A stretch of DNA of 64,000 nucleotides, from NCBI GenBank assembly GCA_964469555.1, contig CAYYAQ010000006.1, positions 1 through 64,000 on the forward strand, read 5' to 3'. This stretch comes from CAYYAQ01 sp964469555. Its GTDB lineage: Bacteria; Planctomycetota; UBA1135; UBA2386. Made by a program: the position numbers and the translations under genes. The notes under the pieces are model-generated. The model was not told the origin of the DNA, did no database searches, and saw only the letters and a program-made list of their open reading frames with translations. Shown in pieces: positions 38,978 to 48,353 of the stretch (positions are counted from its first letter, which is position 1; each line of letters opens with the position of its first letter).

Positions 38978-40732
38978 CTAGAACAACCCGATGACCTCGC
39001 CGTCGTCGTCGATATCGATCCCGCACCCGCCAGGATTCCGACCCAGCCCCGGCATTGTCATCATCGCGCCGCAGATCGGGTAGACGAAACCAGCCCCCAC
39101 GGACACGCGCACATCGCGGATCGAGAAGGTGTAGTCCGTCGGTCGCCCCCTCAGCTTCGGATCGTGCGACAGCGAAGACTGCGTCTTTGCCATGCAGATC
39201 GGGAACGCGCCGTAGCCGTGGTCTTCGTACTTGTCGAGCTTCTCGCGCGCTTCGTCGGAGTACTCGACATCTTTCGCCCCGTAGATCTTCGTCGCCAGCG
39301 TCTCGATCTTCTCCGTGAGCCGCGCCTCCAACGGGTACAGGAAGCGGAACGAGTTGGGTTCGTCACAGGCCGCTACCAGAGCGTGCGCCAGTTCTTCGCC
39401 ACCCTGTCCACCCTCGGCGTAGAGCGTGCTCACGTGCGCAGCCGACGCCCCGGCCTCGAGCGCGGCATTCTTCAGAAACTCGATCTCTGCCTCGGTGTCG
39501 GTCGGGAAATAGTTGACCGCCACGACTACCGGCACGCCGTGGATCTTCACGTTCTCTATCTGCTTGTGCAGGTTGCCGACCCCCTCCGCCAGCGCATCGA
39601 GATCCTCAGACTGCAAACCGTCGGGGAGCGGCTTGCCCGGCGTGATCTGGAAGCGACCGGAGTGCACCTTGATCGCACGCACCGTCACCACGAGCAGCGC
39701 CGCGTCGGGCTTCATGCCGGAGACGCGACACTTGATGTTGAAGAACTTCTCCGCGCCCATGTCCGCGCCGAATCCTGCTTCCGTCACGACGTAGTCGGTG
39801 CTCGCCTCCGCGATGCGATCCGCGACGATCGATGAGTTGCCGTGGGCGATGTTCGCAAACGGACCGGTGTGCACCAGAGCCGGCGTGCCCTCCAGCGTCT
39901 GCATGATCGTCGGCTTGATGGCGTCCTTCAAGATCGCCGCCATCGCGCCCGCCGCCTGCAGGTCTTCAGCCGTGATCGGATCACCTTTCGAGTTCGAGGC
40001 GACGACGATGCGACCGAGTCGTTCGCGAAGGTCCTTCATGTCCGTGGACAATCCCAGAATCGCCATGACCTCGCTCGCCGCCGTGATGTCGAAACCGGTC
40101 ATCCTCGGAACGCCGTTCTTTGGGCCGCCGAGTCCGATCTCGATGCTGCGCAGAGCGCGGTCATTCATGTCGACGACGCGCCGGAACGTGATCGAATCCG
40201 CGTCGATGTCCAGCGGGTTGTCGAGCAATAGCGACGCATCCATGCGAGCCGCCAGCCAGTTGTTCGCAGCGGTGACCGCGTGGAAGTCGCCGGTCAGGTG
40301 CATGTTGAACTCTTCGCTAGGGACGACCTGCGAATAGCCGCCTCCCGCCGCGCCACCCTTGATGCCGAATACCGGCCCCATCGACGGCTGACGGATCACG
40401 CAGCACGCACTCTTGCCGATCCGCGCCAGCGCTTGCGAAATGCCGACCGTGTGCACGGTCTTTCCTTCGCCCAAGGGCGTCGGCGTCACGGCGGTGACAA
40501 CGATGTACTTCCCCGGGGTCGCGCGCGCCGGTCGAGACAGCAACTCGAGTTTCACCTTGGCCTTCGCCGTGCCGTAGAATTCCAGGTCTTCCTCGCGAAT
40601 CCCCATCGGGCGGACAACGTCGAGGAGCGGCTTGAGGCGGACGGAGCGTGAGATGTCCAGGTCGTTCAACGGAAGAAGTGCGGTGTGCTGGCGCGGGGGA
40701 AATTCGGGCGGAGTAAGATACTGTGGCGGCAT
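38978..40732 (-). CDS. fhs: Formate-tetrahydrofolate ligase
   Basis: A 584-residue enzyme making 10-formyl-THF from formate, THF and ATP. Signatures are TPLGEGKTVHTVGISQAL (ATP loop), RQPSMGPVFGIKGGAAGGGYSQV, FNMHLTGDFHAVTAANN, RMTGFDITAASEVMAIL, VTEAGFGADMGAEKFFNIKC and VPVVVAVNYFPTDTEAEI. It ends with MMTMPGLGRNPGGCGIDIDDDGEVIGLF, typical of the family. Two Met starts (40753, 40732) are possible. With fdhD in the same window this points to active formate metabolism; folate also connects to ygfZ. Stand-alone, with no fold or metF genes nearby. Confidence 0.96.
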   Translation of the reverse strand: MPPQYLTPPEFPPRQHTALLPLNDLDISRSVRLKPLLDVVRPMGIREEDLEFYGTAKAKVKLELLSRPARATPGKYIVVTAVTPTPLGEGKTVHTVGISQALARIGKSACCVIRQPSMGPVFGIKGGAAGGGYSQVVPSEEFNMHLTGDFHAVTAANNWLAARMDASLLLDNPLDIDADSITFRRVVDMNDRALRSIEIGLGGPKNGVPRMTGFDITAASEVMAILGLSTDMKDLRERLGRIVVASNSKGDPITAEDLQAAGAMAAILKDAIKPTIMQTLEGTPALVHTGPFANIAHGNSSIVADRIAEASTDYVVTEAGFGADMGAEKFFNIKCRVSGMKPDAALLVVTVRAIKVHSGRFQITPGKPLPDGLQSEDLDALAEGVGNLHKQIENVKIHGVPVVVAVNYFPTDTEAEIEFLKNAALEAGASAAHVSTLYAEGGQGGEELAHALVAACDEPNSFRFLYPLEARLTEKIETLATKIYGAKDVEYSDEAREKLDKYEDHGYGAFPICMAKTQSSLSHDPKLRGRPTDYTFSIRDVRVSVGAGFVYPICGAMMTMPGLGRNPGGCGIDIDDDGEVIGLF

Positions 40733-40823
40733 CCCTTGTCTACAAGGCGGCATCTTGAATCCGCAGGCTCGGACAGCCCCCCTGGCACCGGCGTTTCGCC
40801 GTCAGCAGCACGACGTTGCAACC

Positions 40824-41048
40824 GTGAATCCAGTCAACCCCGATCGACCCACTGGCGACAGCCTCACCGTATGCCACTGCATGCTGGTGGGCCTCGCGAC
40901 GATCCGGACGGCCATCGACGCCGGCGCCGAGTCCATCGCGGAAATACAAAACGTTACGCGAGCATGCCTCGGCTGCGGGACTTGCCGATTCGACCTGTAC
41001 GAGTTGCTGGCAGAGGCAAGCCGCTCCGCGCGACCGGAGGCGTCGTGA
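40824..41048 (+). CDS. Bfd-like [2Fe-2S]-binding small protein
   Basis: A 74-residue protein with VCHCMLVGLATIRTAIDAGAESIAEI and ACLGCGTC, i.e. the CxC...CxxC cluster site of the BFD-like [2Fe-2S] domain (bacterioferritin-associated ferredoxin). Bfd donates electrons to release iron from bacterioferritin; no bacterioferritin gene is in the window, so the partner is unknown. GTG start at 40824 is chosen because it gives the normal Bfd length; the frame is open back to 40632. The TGA overlaps the GTG of the next gene by 4 nt, an odd pairing of a cytoplasmic Fe-S protein with surface proteins. Confidence 0.7.
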   Translation: MNPVNPDRPTGDSLTVCHCMLVGLATIRTAIDAGAESIAEIQNVTRACLGCGTCRFDLYELLAEASRSARPEAS

Positions 41049-42931
41049 AGCCGGGCCCCGCCCGGCTGTTCGTGGCCCTCGCCTTCGCGGCGGGACTCGT
41101 CTCCTGCACCGACGAACCGACGACGCCTACCTCTGGCACCGCGACCTCGAAGAATAGAACTCCCCCGACACCAGAGCCGCCTGGCTCGTCCAAGCTCCGG
41201 GGTCGCATCGTGGACGACCTCGGGGTTGCACTGGCCGGTGTCGTCGTGCGCGTCATGGCAGCGAACACGCAACTGCTCGTCACGGGTCCACCCAGAGTGG
41301 GCGAGAACGTCCGCAAGAGGATCACCACGACAACCGACGCCGGCGGAGTCTTCCTTCTCCAACCGCTCCAACCGCCAGACGGCGGCACGCTCGTCATCGT
41401 CGCACGCCACCCCCACTTCGCGCCACGGGTCCTGCGCGTCGCCTCGAAACCCGGTCAGGCCACCGCGAACAGGGACCTCGGCGACCTGACCCTCGTCTCG
41501 TGCCCGGGCCTGCTCGTCGAGGTGCGCGGGGACTCCGACATCCCCCTGGCCGGGGCCCGCGTGGGTCTGGAACCGGATCTGACCGACGCCGCCCTGCCGC
41601 CGATCACCCGCGAAAGATCCAACGTGACCGACACCTCCGGGATCGCGACGTTCTACGGGATCACCCCTGGACCCTGGACCGTGACCGTCACCGCACAGGG
41701 AAGGGCGACGACTCTTCTCGCTCACGCCCAGCTCGAGTCTCCCGAATCCAGCCCCCGCGCGATGGTCCGTCTACCACCCGGTCGCACCCTCACTGGTCGA
41801 CTGACCGGACCCGCCGGCGAGCCGGTACCCGGCGCCTTGGTACGAGCCACGGGGATCACGAGATCCGCGGACCCGACCCAGCCAAGGCATCCCCCGATGG
41901 AGACGCAGACGGACGCGGAGGGGGCCTTCCGACTCACGGGGCTGATCCCGGGGGTCCAGCAGATTCTCGTCCTGAGCGACAGCCACGGCGGCCTGCGCCG
42001 CGATGGCGTCGACCCGGACGCCGGGACGCTGAACCTCCGCCTGCCACGGGGCTTCGAGCTGCGCGGCAGGGTCCTCTACGGTCGCACGAAGCGCCCGTTC
42101 GCCGGTGCCGTGGTGACAGCCCGGGGCACGTCCGGCTGGCCATCGTTTCGGGACGGTCGACCCCACCGCCCCCAGGCCACCACGGACGAGGATGGAAAGT
42201 TTCATTTCCGGGGCCTTCCGGAGGGAATACTCACGCTCCTCGCCACGTCTGAGGGTCTCAGTCCCGCCGTCTCCGGTCCCCTTGAGCCGACGGCGCCGGG
42301 CGGAGTCCAATCCGTACCGGCCACCGTAACTTTGCTGCTCGAGGAGGGGTTCCGGGTCACCGGCCAAATCCTCAGTCCTACGGGACTACCCCTTGAACAC
42401 GCCGTGATCCGCGCAGCCTTGCAACCTTCGGAAGACTCGACGATCCCCGGACTCTCGACCCGCAGGACATCTCCGGCTCCGGTGCGCAGCCGGGTCGGCG
42501 GGAGATTCGAGGTCGCGGGACTCCATCCGGGACGCTATCGACTGGAGGTCTCAGCGCCGGGCTTGCCGGTCCTCCGGACCGCCCTTTTCAGCGCCCGCGC
42601 GAACGCCCAGCTAGAGATCGGAGCCCTGCGCCTGGCGCACGGCGGCACGGTGAGCGGCACCGCGTTCGACGCGGCGGGCCGACCCGCTGCATTCGCCGCT
42701 GTGCACCTTCGTCCCGAAACGGGACGCAGGACCGCCCACACGGTGCGAACGGACGCGAGCGGACGATTCCGCTTGCCGCCGGTGGCCTCCGGATCGTACC
42801 GGATGTTCTATGATTACCCCGACAGGGAAACTCCCCGGGCCACCGCGGAGACGCGCGCTGCGACGGGAGTCACCGTCCGAGTCGAAAACCACGCGAACCA
42901 AAGACAAGACTTGAGACCTCGAGTTCGATGA
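41045..42931 (+). CDS. CarboxypepD_reg-repeat lipoprotein
   Basis: A 628-residue protein with lipoprotein signal (LFVALAFAAGLVSC) and a Pro/Thr-rich linker, followed by about six repeats of the carboxypeptidase-regulatory-like (transthyretin-type) fold: LRGRIVDDLGVALAGVVVRV, LTGRLTGPAGEPVPGALVRATG, LRGRVLYGRTKRPFAGAVVTARG, VTGQILSPTGLPLEHAVIRAA and VSGTAFDAAGRPAAFAAVHLR, each followed by 'T(D)xxGxFxxxxLxPGxYxLxV'. A surface-structural or adhesive role is inferred. First of three related consecutive genes; its stop overlaps the next ATG by 4 nt. Confidence 0.75.
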   Translation: MKPGPARLFVALAFAAGLVSCTDEPTTPTSGTATSKNRTPPTPEPPGSSKLRGRIVDDLGVALAGVVVRVMAANTQLLVTGPPRVGENVRKRITTTTDAGGVFLLQPLQPPDGGTLVIVARHPHFAPRVLRVASKPGQATANRDLGDLTLVSCPGLLVEVRGDSDIPLAGARVGLEPDLTDAALPPITRERSNVTDTSGIATFYGITPGPWTVTVTAQGRATTLLAHAQLESPESSPRAMVRLPPGRTLTGRLTGPAGEPVPGALVRATGITRSADPTQPRHPPMETQTDAEGAFRLTGLIPGVQQILVLSDSHGGLRRDGVDPDAGTLNLRLPRGFELRGRVLYGRTKRPFAGAVVTARGTSGWPSFRDGRPHRPQATTDEDGKFHFRGLPEGILTLLATSEGLSPAVSGPLEPTAPGGVQSVPATVTLLLEEGFRVTGQILSPTGLPLEHAVIRAALQPSEDSTIPGLSTRRTSPAPVRSRVGGRFEVAGLHPGRYRLEVSAPGLPVLRTALFSARANAQLEIGALRLAHGGTVSGTAFDAAGRPAAFAAVHLRPETGRRTAHTVRTDASGRFRLPPVASGSYRMFYDYPDRETPRATAETRAATGVTVRVENHANQRQDLRPRVR

Positions 42932-44925
42932 CCACACAGATCAAGATCCTCCTCGGCCTGCTCTTGGCTGCCGCCATCGGGCTTGGCATCACGTTCTTCT
43001 CCGGTAATCCAGATCCGTTGATCCCGGAGACGGGCACCGAAGGGAGCCCCACGATCGACGACGACGACCCCGCGAATGACCTCAGAGGCGAGGGAAAGAA
43101 ACCGGGCGGCCACGCCGACGAACGCGTGCCCGTTCGCGTGAAGGCAGAGGGCGGGACAGCGTCCGGCTCCACCTACGAGCAGGGCGTCCGCGGCATCCTC
43201 ACCGATGAATACGACCAGCCAATCGAGGGCGCCCAGGTCTTCCTCATGCCGGGGATGGGTCTCCAGAGCCTGAAGATGTTCAAACTGCACCAGGAGGGCG
43301 TCCGGTTCGCGCCACTCGCCGAGACCGTCACCAAGAGTGGAGGCGCGTTTCGACTGGGCATCAAGGAGCACAGGGAAGGCAAGCAATACGAGGTCAAGAT
43401 TCTCCACGACGACTTCTGCGACCGAACCCTGCCGAACATCATCCCGCAACCTTTGGACTGGTGGGATCTCGGCAATGTGAAGATGAAGTCCGGCGTCACC
43501 GTGTTCGGTCGCGTGACGACGGATACCGGCGTCCCCATACCCAACGCGATCGTCACCGCGAAGGACGGGTCCGGCACGCTGAACATCACGCCTCCCCCGG
43601 GTCGAGAAGACGGCAAGTTCGCGAAGACCAATACGGTCGGAGACTACGAGATCAAGAACCTCGACTCCGTCCAGATCTTCGCGGTGTCGGCCATGGCGAA
43701 CGACTTCGCCAAGGAAGAAAAAAGCCAGCTCCAACTCTCTGCCGGCAAACGGCACCAGCTCGACTTCCAGCTATCGCCTGGCAAGAACATCGGCGGCACC
43801 GTCGTCGACCCCCAGGGCAAGGCCATCAAGGGCGCCAAGGTCACGGTCGCGGCGCTCAGCCAGAAGTCCCAGCAGACCGAGACCGCGACCACGAATCAGG
43901 ACGGCTACTTCGTCGCCCATGGTCTGAAGGTCGGCGTGTACACCGTGATGGTGGAAGCGGAGGGCTACCTCACCGCCGACGAGAAGCCGATCCCCGCGGG
44001 CCAGACGGATCTGACGATCACGCTCGAGCGCACCGGAATCGTGATCGTGACCGTGCTCGACAAGAACGGTGATCCGCAGCAGGACTTCCACTGCAACCTG
44101 AAAGCAGCGTTCGACGGCGAGAACAACTACGGCAACCCCCTCCACAGCATTCCGGTCAAGGGTGTGAAGGATGGTTCCGTGACCATCACCGGCGTCAAGC
44201 CGATGGCGTACGTGGCCGAAGTGTTCGCCAAAGACCACGCCAAGAACTTCTCTGACAGATTCACGATCACCGCCGGCCAGGTCGACGCTCCTCGAGTGAC
44301 CGTGAAACTGAACGAAGGCGGCGTCATCCACGGTTTCGTAAAGAATAGTAAGGGCAAACCGATCAAAGGCGTGAAGATCAAGACGATGCCCAACGGCCTC
44401 GTGGAGAACCCATTCACCCTGATGTTCCAGGTACCGTACACGATCACGAAGGTGACGCAGACATCATCGATAAACGGCGAGTTCCGCTTCACCCAGCTCT
44501 ACAGCGGACAGTACCAGCTGAAATTCGATCACCCATCGTTCTGCTCCGAGGTCGTCAAGGGAATCGAGGTCCAGTCCGGCGAGACGTCGACGGTCGGCGA
44601 CATCTACATCACCCGCGGCTGCGAGGTCTCGGGTATCGCGTGCCTCAACGGCAAGGCCGTGGGGCAGGTACGCATCCACGTCAGCTCGGTCAGTGACGAG
44701 AAGAACCCGGTGCAGTTCAGCTGCGAAGCCGTGAGCGACAACGAGGGCAAGTTCTTGCTCTCGAAGCGACTACCTCCTGGCAAGTATCAGGTGATGGCGG
44801 CTCAGAACGTGCAAGCGAACCCGCTGATCATGATGGTCCAGTTCAACAAGTCGAAGAAGGTCTTCCACATCGCGCTCGGACTAGAGTCCCACGCCCTGGA
44901 CGTGCAGATTCAATCAATCAAGTAG
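42928..44925 (+). CDS. Membrane-anchored CarboxypepD_reg-repeat protein A
   Basis: A 665-residue protein with an N-terminal transmembrane anchor (ILLGLLLAAAIGLGITFF), a short acidic linker and several carboxypeptidase-regulatory-like beta domains (GVRGILTDEYDQPIEGAQVFL, VFGRVTTDTGVPIPNAIVTA, IGGTVVDPQGKAIKGAKVTVAAL, IHGFVKNSKGKPIKGVKIKTM, CEVSGIACLNGKAVGQVRIHV). It aligns along its length with the next gene, including the shared AALSQKSxQ, AYVAEV and ENP segments, so the two are tandem duplicates. No enzymatic domain is visible. Probably exposed outside the cytoplasmic membrane. Confidence 0.75.
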   Translation: MTTQIKILLGLLLAAAIGLGITFFSGNPDPLIPETGTEGSPTIDDDDPANDLRGEGKKPGGHADERVPVRVKAEGGTASGSTYEQGVRGILTDEYDQPIEGAQVFLMPGMGLQSLKMFKLHQEGVRFAPLAETVTKSGGAFRLGIKEHREGKQYEVKILHDDFCDRTLPNIIPQPLDWWDLGNVKMKSGVTVFGRVTTDTGVPIPNAIVTAKDGSGTLNITPPPGREDGKFAKTNTVGDYEIKNLDSVQIFAVSAMANDFAKEEKSQLQLSAGKRHQLDFQLSPGKNIGGTVVDPQGKAIKGAKVTVAALSQKSQQTETATTNQDGYFVAHGLKVGVYTVMVEAEGYLTADEKPIPAGQTDLTITLERTGIVIVTVLDKNGDPQQDFHCNLKAAFDGENNYGNPLHSIPVKGVKDGSVTITGVKPMAYVAEVFAKDHAKNFSDRFTITAGQVDAPRVTVKLNEGGVIHGFVKNSKGKPIKGVKIKTMPNGLVENPFTLMFQVPYTITKVTQTSSINGEFRFTQLYSGQYQLKFDHPSFCSEVVKGIEVQSGETSTVGDIYITRGCEVSGIACLNGKAVGQVRIHVSSVSDEKNPVQFSCEAVSDNEGKFLLSKRLPPGKYQVMAAQNVQANPLIMMVQFNKSKKVFHIALGLESHALDVQIQSIK

Positions 44926-44929
44926 CAAA

Positions 44930-46930
44930 ATGCAATCCAAGGCACTGTCGTCTCTCGCCGTCCTCGTCGCCGTGCTCGGTTTCGCCGCCGCCGCGTACTT
45001 GTTCATGGATCCCGACAACTACGATCCTATCACCGACAATACCCGCGAAGCCGAGGTCGATGAAGGCGGCGACAACCCCGCAAAGAGCCTCCAGGGCGCC
45101 CGTGGAGATACGGACAACCCGAGCACGTCGAAGGAACTCACGCGCGAAGAGTACGGCTACAAGACCCCTTCGGCAGCGAACAGCGCGCAGGGCGTCGAGG
45201 GACGGATCCTGACCCCGACGGGTCGACCGGTCCCCGGCGCGACGGTGTTCCTCATCCGCGGCGTCGGCCTCGACTCGTTCCAACTCCTACTGCGCTACCA
45301 AAAGGGAGAGCGCTTCCCGCCGATCTCGATGGCGACGTCGAACGAGGATGGTCATTTCCGGCTCGGACTCAAGGACTGGCAGGACAAGAAGACCTACGAG
45401 GTCCGCATTCATCACGACGACTTCTCCGATCACCGCATCGAGCGGATCCGCCCCCAACCAGAGGATTGGTGGAACGTGGGCGATGTGAAACTCAAGCGCG
45501 GCACCACCATCTACGGCACCGTCTACTCCGGGGATGGCTCCGCCCTGCCAGGCGCGACGGTGACAGCTCGCCCACAATTCACGCACGGCATGTTGTCCGT
45601 GCCCGGTCGAGAAGAGGGACTCGAGGTCAAGACCGGCGAATCCGGCAACTACGAGATCCGCAACATCAACCCGCTGGACTTCGCTGGCTTGAGCGCGCAC
45701 GCACCGAGCCACACGCGAGTCGAAAAAACCGAGCTTCAGCTCGCGGAAAACAGCCGAGTCCACATCGACTTCCAGCTGGACGAAGGGTTCGAAATCTCCG
45801 GCGTCGTGGTCGACCCGCAGGGAAACCCCATCCGCGGTGCGCGCATCACTTGCGCAGCGCTGAGCCAGAAATCCCCGCAAGAGCAGAAGACCTACACGAA
45901 CGCCGAGGGTGTGTTCGTAGCGGAGGGTCTCCTGGGCGGGATGTTCAACGTCATCGTCGAAGCGGACGGCCACCAACGGGCCGAAGAAAAGCCCGTCGAG
46001 GCCGGAACACTCGACTTGAAGATCACCATCGAGAAGTTGGGCAGCGTCTACGTCACGGCATACGGAAGGAACCGCAGACCGCTGGACAGGTTCTTGTGCA
46101 GCATCAAGCCCGCGCTCGCTGGCCAGACGACATACGGCAAGCCCATGCTCACCAAGGAGGCCACCGCTCCCAAGAACGGGACGGAACTCATCACCGGCCT
46201 GATACCTCTGACCTACGTCGCCGAAGTCAGCGCGAGGGGTTACGCGAAGAACTTCTCGCCGAAGTTCACGATCATCGAGGGTCAGACCGACCCAGTATCG
46301 GTCGAAGTCCAACTCAACCAGGGCGGAACGCTGCGCGGCGTCGTGAATGACGCGTCCGGCAAGCCGGTCCAGGGTGTGTCTGTCTCGACGATGCCGCACG
46401 ACCTCATCGAGAACCCGCTGATCACCGCGTTCGGTGGTGCGCCCTACACGATCACGCGATCCACGGTCAAGACGAACAAGAAAGGGATCTACGAGTTCAA
46501 GCTCCTTCATCCCGGCGACTACCAACTGAAGTTCATGCACCCTGACTTCTGCACGGCCTTCACGAAGAAGAACATAGCCGAGGTCGACCAGGAGAGAGAT
46601 CTGCCTCCGGTGGCCCTGGAGCGAGGCTGCGAAGTCAGCGGCATCGCACAACTCAACGGCAAGCCGACGGGACAGGTCAAGGTCCACATCAGCGCTGAGC
46701 AAGAAGAGGGAACACTCTCGACCTTCAACGCCGAGGCGACGACCGACAACGAGGGACGATTCCTGATACCGAAGCGGCTGCCAGCCGGCAAGTACATCTA
46801 CCGCGCGGCACAGATGGGACTGGGACCATTCATGATCATGGTCCAGTACCAGAAGACGACTGCGATCGAGATCCAGCCGAGCGAGGAGCAGCGCCAGTTG
46901 CTCGTCACCGTTCCGGTGATCAACAAGTAG
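44930..46930 (+). CDS. Membrane-anchored CarboxypepD_reg-repeat protein B
   Basis: A 666-residue paralogue of the preceding gene, starting 4 nt after its stop. N-terminal anchor SSLAVLVAVLGFAAAAYLFM, then an acidic stretch DPDNYDPITDNTREAEVDEGGDNP. Repeats match those of protein A in order: GVEGRILTPTGRPVPGATVFLIRGVGLDSF, IYGTVYSGDGSALPGATVTA, ISGVVVDPQGNPIRGARITCAALSQKSPQ, LRGVVNDASGKPVQGVSVSTM and CEVSGIAQLNGKPTGQVKVHI. The divergence is high enough that the duplication is old. Function unknown; a cell-surface structural role is inferred. Confidence 0.75.
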   Translation: MQSKALSSLAVLVAVLGFAAAAYLFMDPDNYDPITDNTREAEVDEGGDNPAKSLQGARGDTDNPSTSKELTREEYGYKTPSAANSAQGVEGRILTPTGRPVPGATVFLIRGVGLDSFQLLLRYQKGERFPPISMATSNEDGHFRLGLKDWQDKKTYEVRIHHDDFSDHRIERIRPQPEDWWNVGDVKLKRGTTIYGTVYSGDGSALPGATVTARPQFTHGMLSVPGREEGLEVKTGESGNYEIRNINPLDFAGLSAHAPSHTRVEKTELQLAENSRVHIDFQLDEGFEISGVVVDPQGNPIRGARITCAALSQKSPQEQKTYTNAEGVFVAEGLLGGMFNVIVEADGHQRAEEKPVEAGTLDLKITIEKLGSVYVTAYGRNRRPLDRFLCSIKPALAGQTTYGKPMLTKEATAPKNGTELITGLIPLTYVAEVSARGYAKNFSPKFTIIEGQTDPVSVEVQLNQGGTLRGVVNDASGKPVQGVSVSTMPHDLIENPLITAFGGAPYTITRSTVKTNKKGIYEFKLLHPGDYQLKFMHPDFCTAFTKKNIAEVDQERDLPPVALERGCEVSGIAQLNGKPTGQVKVHISAEQEEGTLSTFNAEATTDNEGRFLIPKRLPAGKYIYRAAQMGLGPFMIMVQYQKTTAIEIQPSEEQRQLLVTVPVINK

Positions 46931-46971
46931 CCGCACCTCACAGCTCGCTACCTTCCTGGAACCGAAAAGCG

Positions 46972-46987
46972 CGCGAGCCGACTCGCG
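46972..46987. terminator. Hairpin after the CarboxypepD_reg operon
   Basis: CGCGAG-CCGA-CTCGCG forms a perfect 6-bp stem with a tetraloop, 41 nt beyond the last stop. There is no T tract, so termination is only plausible. The rest of 46931-47228 shows no gene or other signal. Confidence 0.35.
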
Positions 46988-47228
46988 ACGTGTGCTTGTT
47001 GCGCGGACCACTGGCGCAACTCGGAGTCGGCCTGCGCGCCAACGTGGAGTGGCTGCGCGAGGTCGAGCAACCGACGCGTCGTGCGATCTGACAACCGTCG
47101 GTTCACGAGTCCCCTCCCGTGAGCCAGGCGACCTCTGCATCGAGCGCCCCCGGCCAGGAACCGGAACCGTCGAGGTGGAAGCCGGAGCCGATCTTGCCCA
47201 TCCGGTAGCGGACGTGGATGATCGCGGC

Positions 47229-48353
47229 ATGGCCCGACCCAAGACCACGTACTGGGACTTCCTCAAGGTAGAAGAACTCCTCACCCTGCAGTCTGGTATC
47301 GCGGACAGCGATGCCGGATTGAGCAATGACGAGATCCGGTTCATCGTGATTCACCAGATCGATGAACTGTGGTTCAAGCTCGCCCTGCGAGAACTCGAGA
47401 GCGTCCGAGACCTGTTTCGTGAATCGCACGTGGAGGAGACCTCCCTCGCCCAGACGTGTTCCGGCCTGAACCGCGTGTCCCTGATCTTCGAACTCGCGGC
47501 GAACCAGTTCAAACTGATGGAGACGATGCGGACACGGGACTACTTGTCATTCCGCGACAAGCTGTCTCCGGCGAGCGGGTTCCAGTCGGCACAGATGCGC
47601 GAGATCGAGATCCTCATCGGGCTCGATCCGGACGAGCGGATCCACCTCGGCTACGAGGGGAGCTTCATGGACGCCCTGAAGGGCGAGGGCGGCAAGAGCT
47701 CCCCGGCTCTCGACCGCGTGCAACGACGCCTCGACGAGGACATGTCCGTGAAGGAGGCGACCTACTCCTGGCTCTACCGGACGCCGATTGACGGTTCCTC
47801 GCCGGACGACCCCGATGACAAATCCATCGTCACGGCATTCCTCGATCGATTCTACGAGAGCGAGCACAAGGCGAAAAACGAGTTGATCGAACACACCGCG
47901 TCCGCCCAGGCGTTGACCGACGACGATGTGGCACGCTTGCGAGATCGCTACCAAAAGGAACTCGAAGGGTCGAAGTCATACCTGACTGCGGCCGACATCG
48001 AGGATCCCGGGGAGAACTATCGAGTCCGACGCATGCGCGCCGCCATCCTGTTTATCGAGAGCAATCGCGAACTGCCGTTGCTGTCCTGGCCCGGGGAGAT
48101 CATCGATGGCCTGATCGCGCTCGAGCAGTCGATGCTGATCTTCCGCCAGCGCCACGCGCGAATGATCGAGCGGGTGATCGGGCGCCGCGTCGGGACGGGC
48201 GGCTCGTCCGGCGTGGACTACATCGACCAGACGGTGCTGAAGTACCGCGTGTTCAAGGAGATCTGGGCGGCGCGAACGATGCTGCTCTCACCGGCGCAGG
48301 CGCCGCGCGCGATCAACGCGGACTTCTACGGTCTCCGGTCAAGTCCTGATTAG
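47229..48353 (+). CDS. kynA: Tryptophan 2,3-dioxygenase
   Basis: A 374-residue haem dioxygenase that opens the indole ring of tryptophan in the kynurenine pathway. Family segments are TYWDFLKVEELLTLQSG, FIVIHQIDELWFKLALRELE with the substrate-binding His42, LSFRDKLSPASGFQSAQMREIEILIG, and RHARMIERVIGRRVGTGGSSGVDYIDQT with the haem-ligand His and the GTGGSSG loop. An insertion of acidic and charged residues in the middle makes it longer than the ~280-residue proteobacterial enzyme. No other kynurenine genes are near. Its TAG overlaps the fbp stop on the other strand. Confidence 0.92.
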   Translation: MARPKTTYWDFLKVEELLTLQSGIADSDAGLSNDEIRFIVIHQIDELWFKLALRELESVRDLFRESHVEETSLAQTCSGLNRVSLIFELAANQFKLMETMRTRDYLSFRDKLSPASGFQSAQMREIEILIGLDPDERIHLGYEGSFMDALKGEGGKSSPALDRVQRRLDEDMSVKEATYSWLYRTPIDGSSPDDPDDKSIVTAFLDRFYESEHKAKNELIEHTASAQALTDDDVARLRDRYQKELEGSKSYLTAADIEDPGENYRVRRMRAAILFIESNRELPLLSWPGEIIDGLIALEQSMLIFRQRHARMIERVIGRRVGTGGSSGVDYIDQTVLKYRVFKEIWAARTMLLSPAQAPRAINADFYGLRSSPD

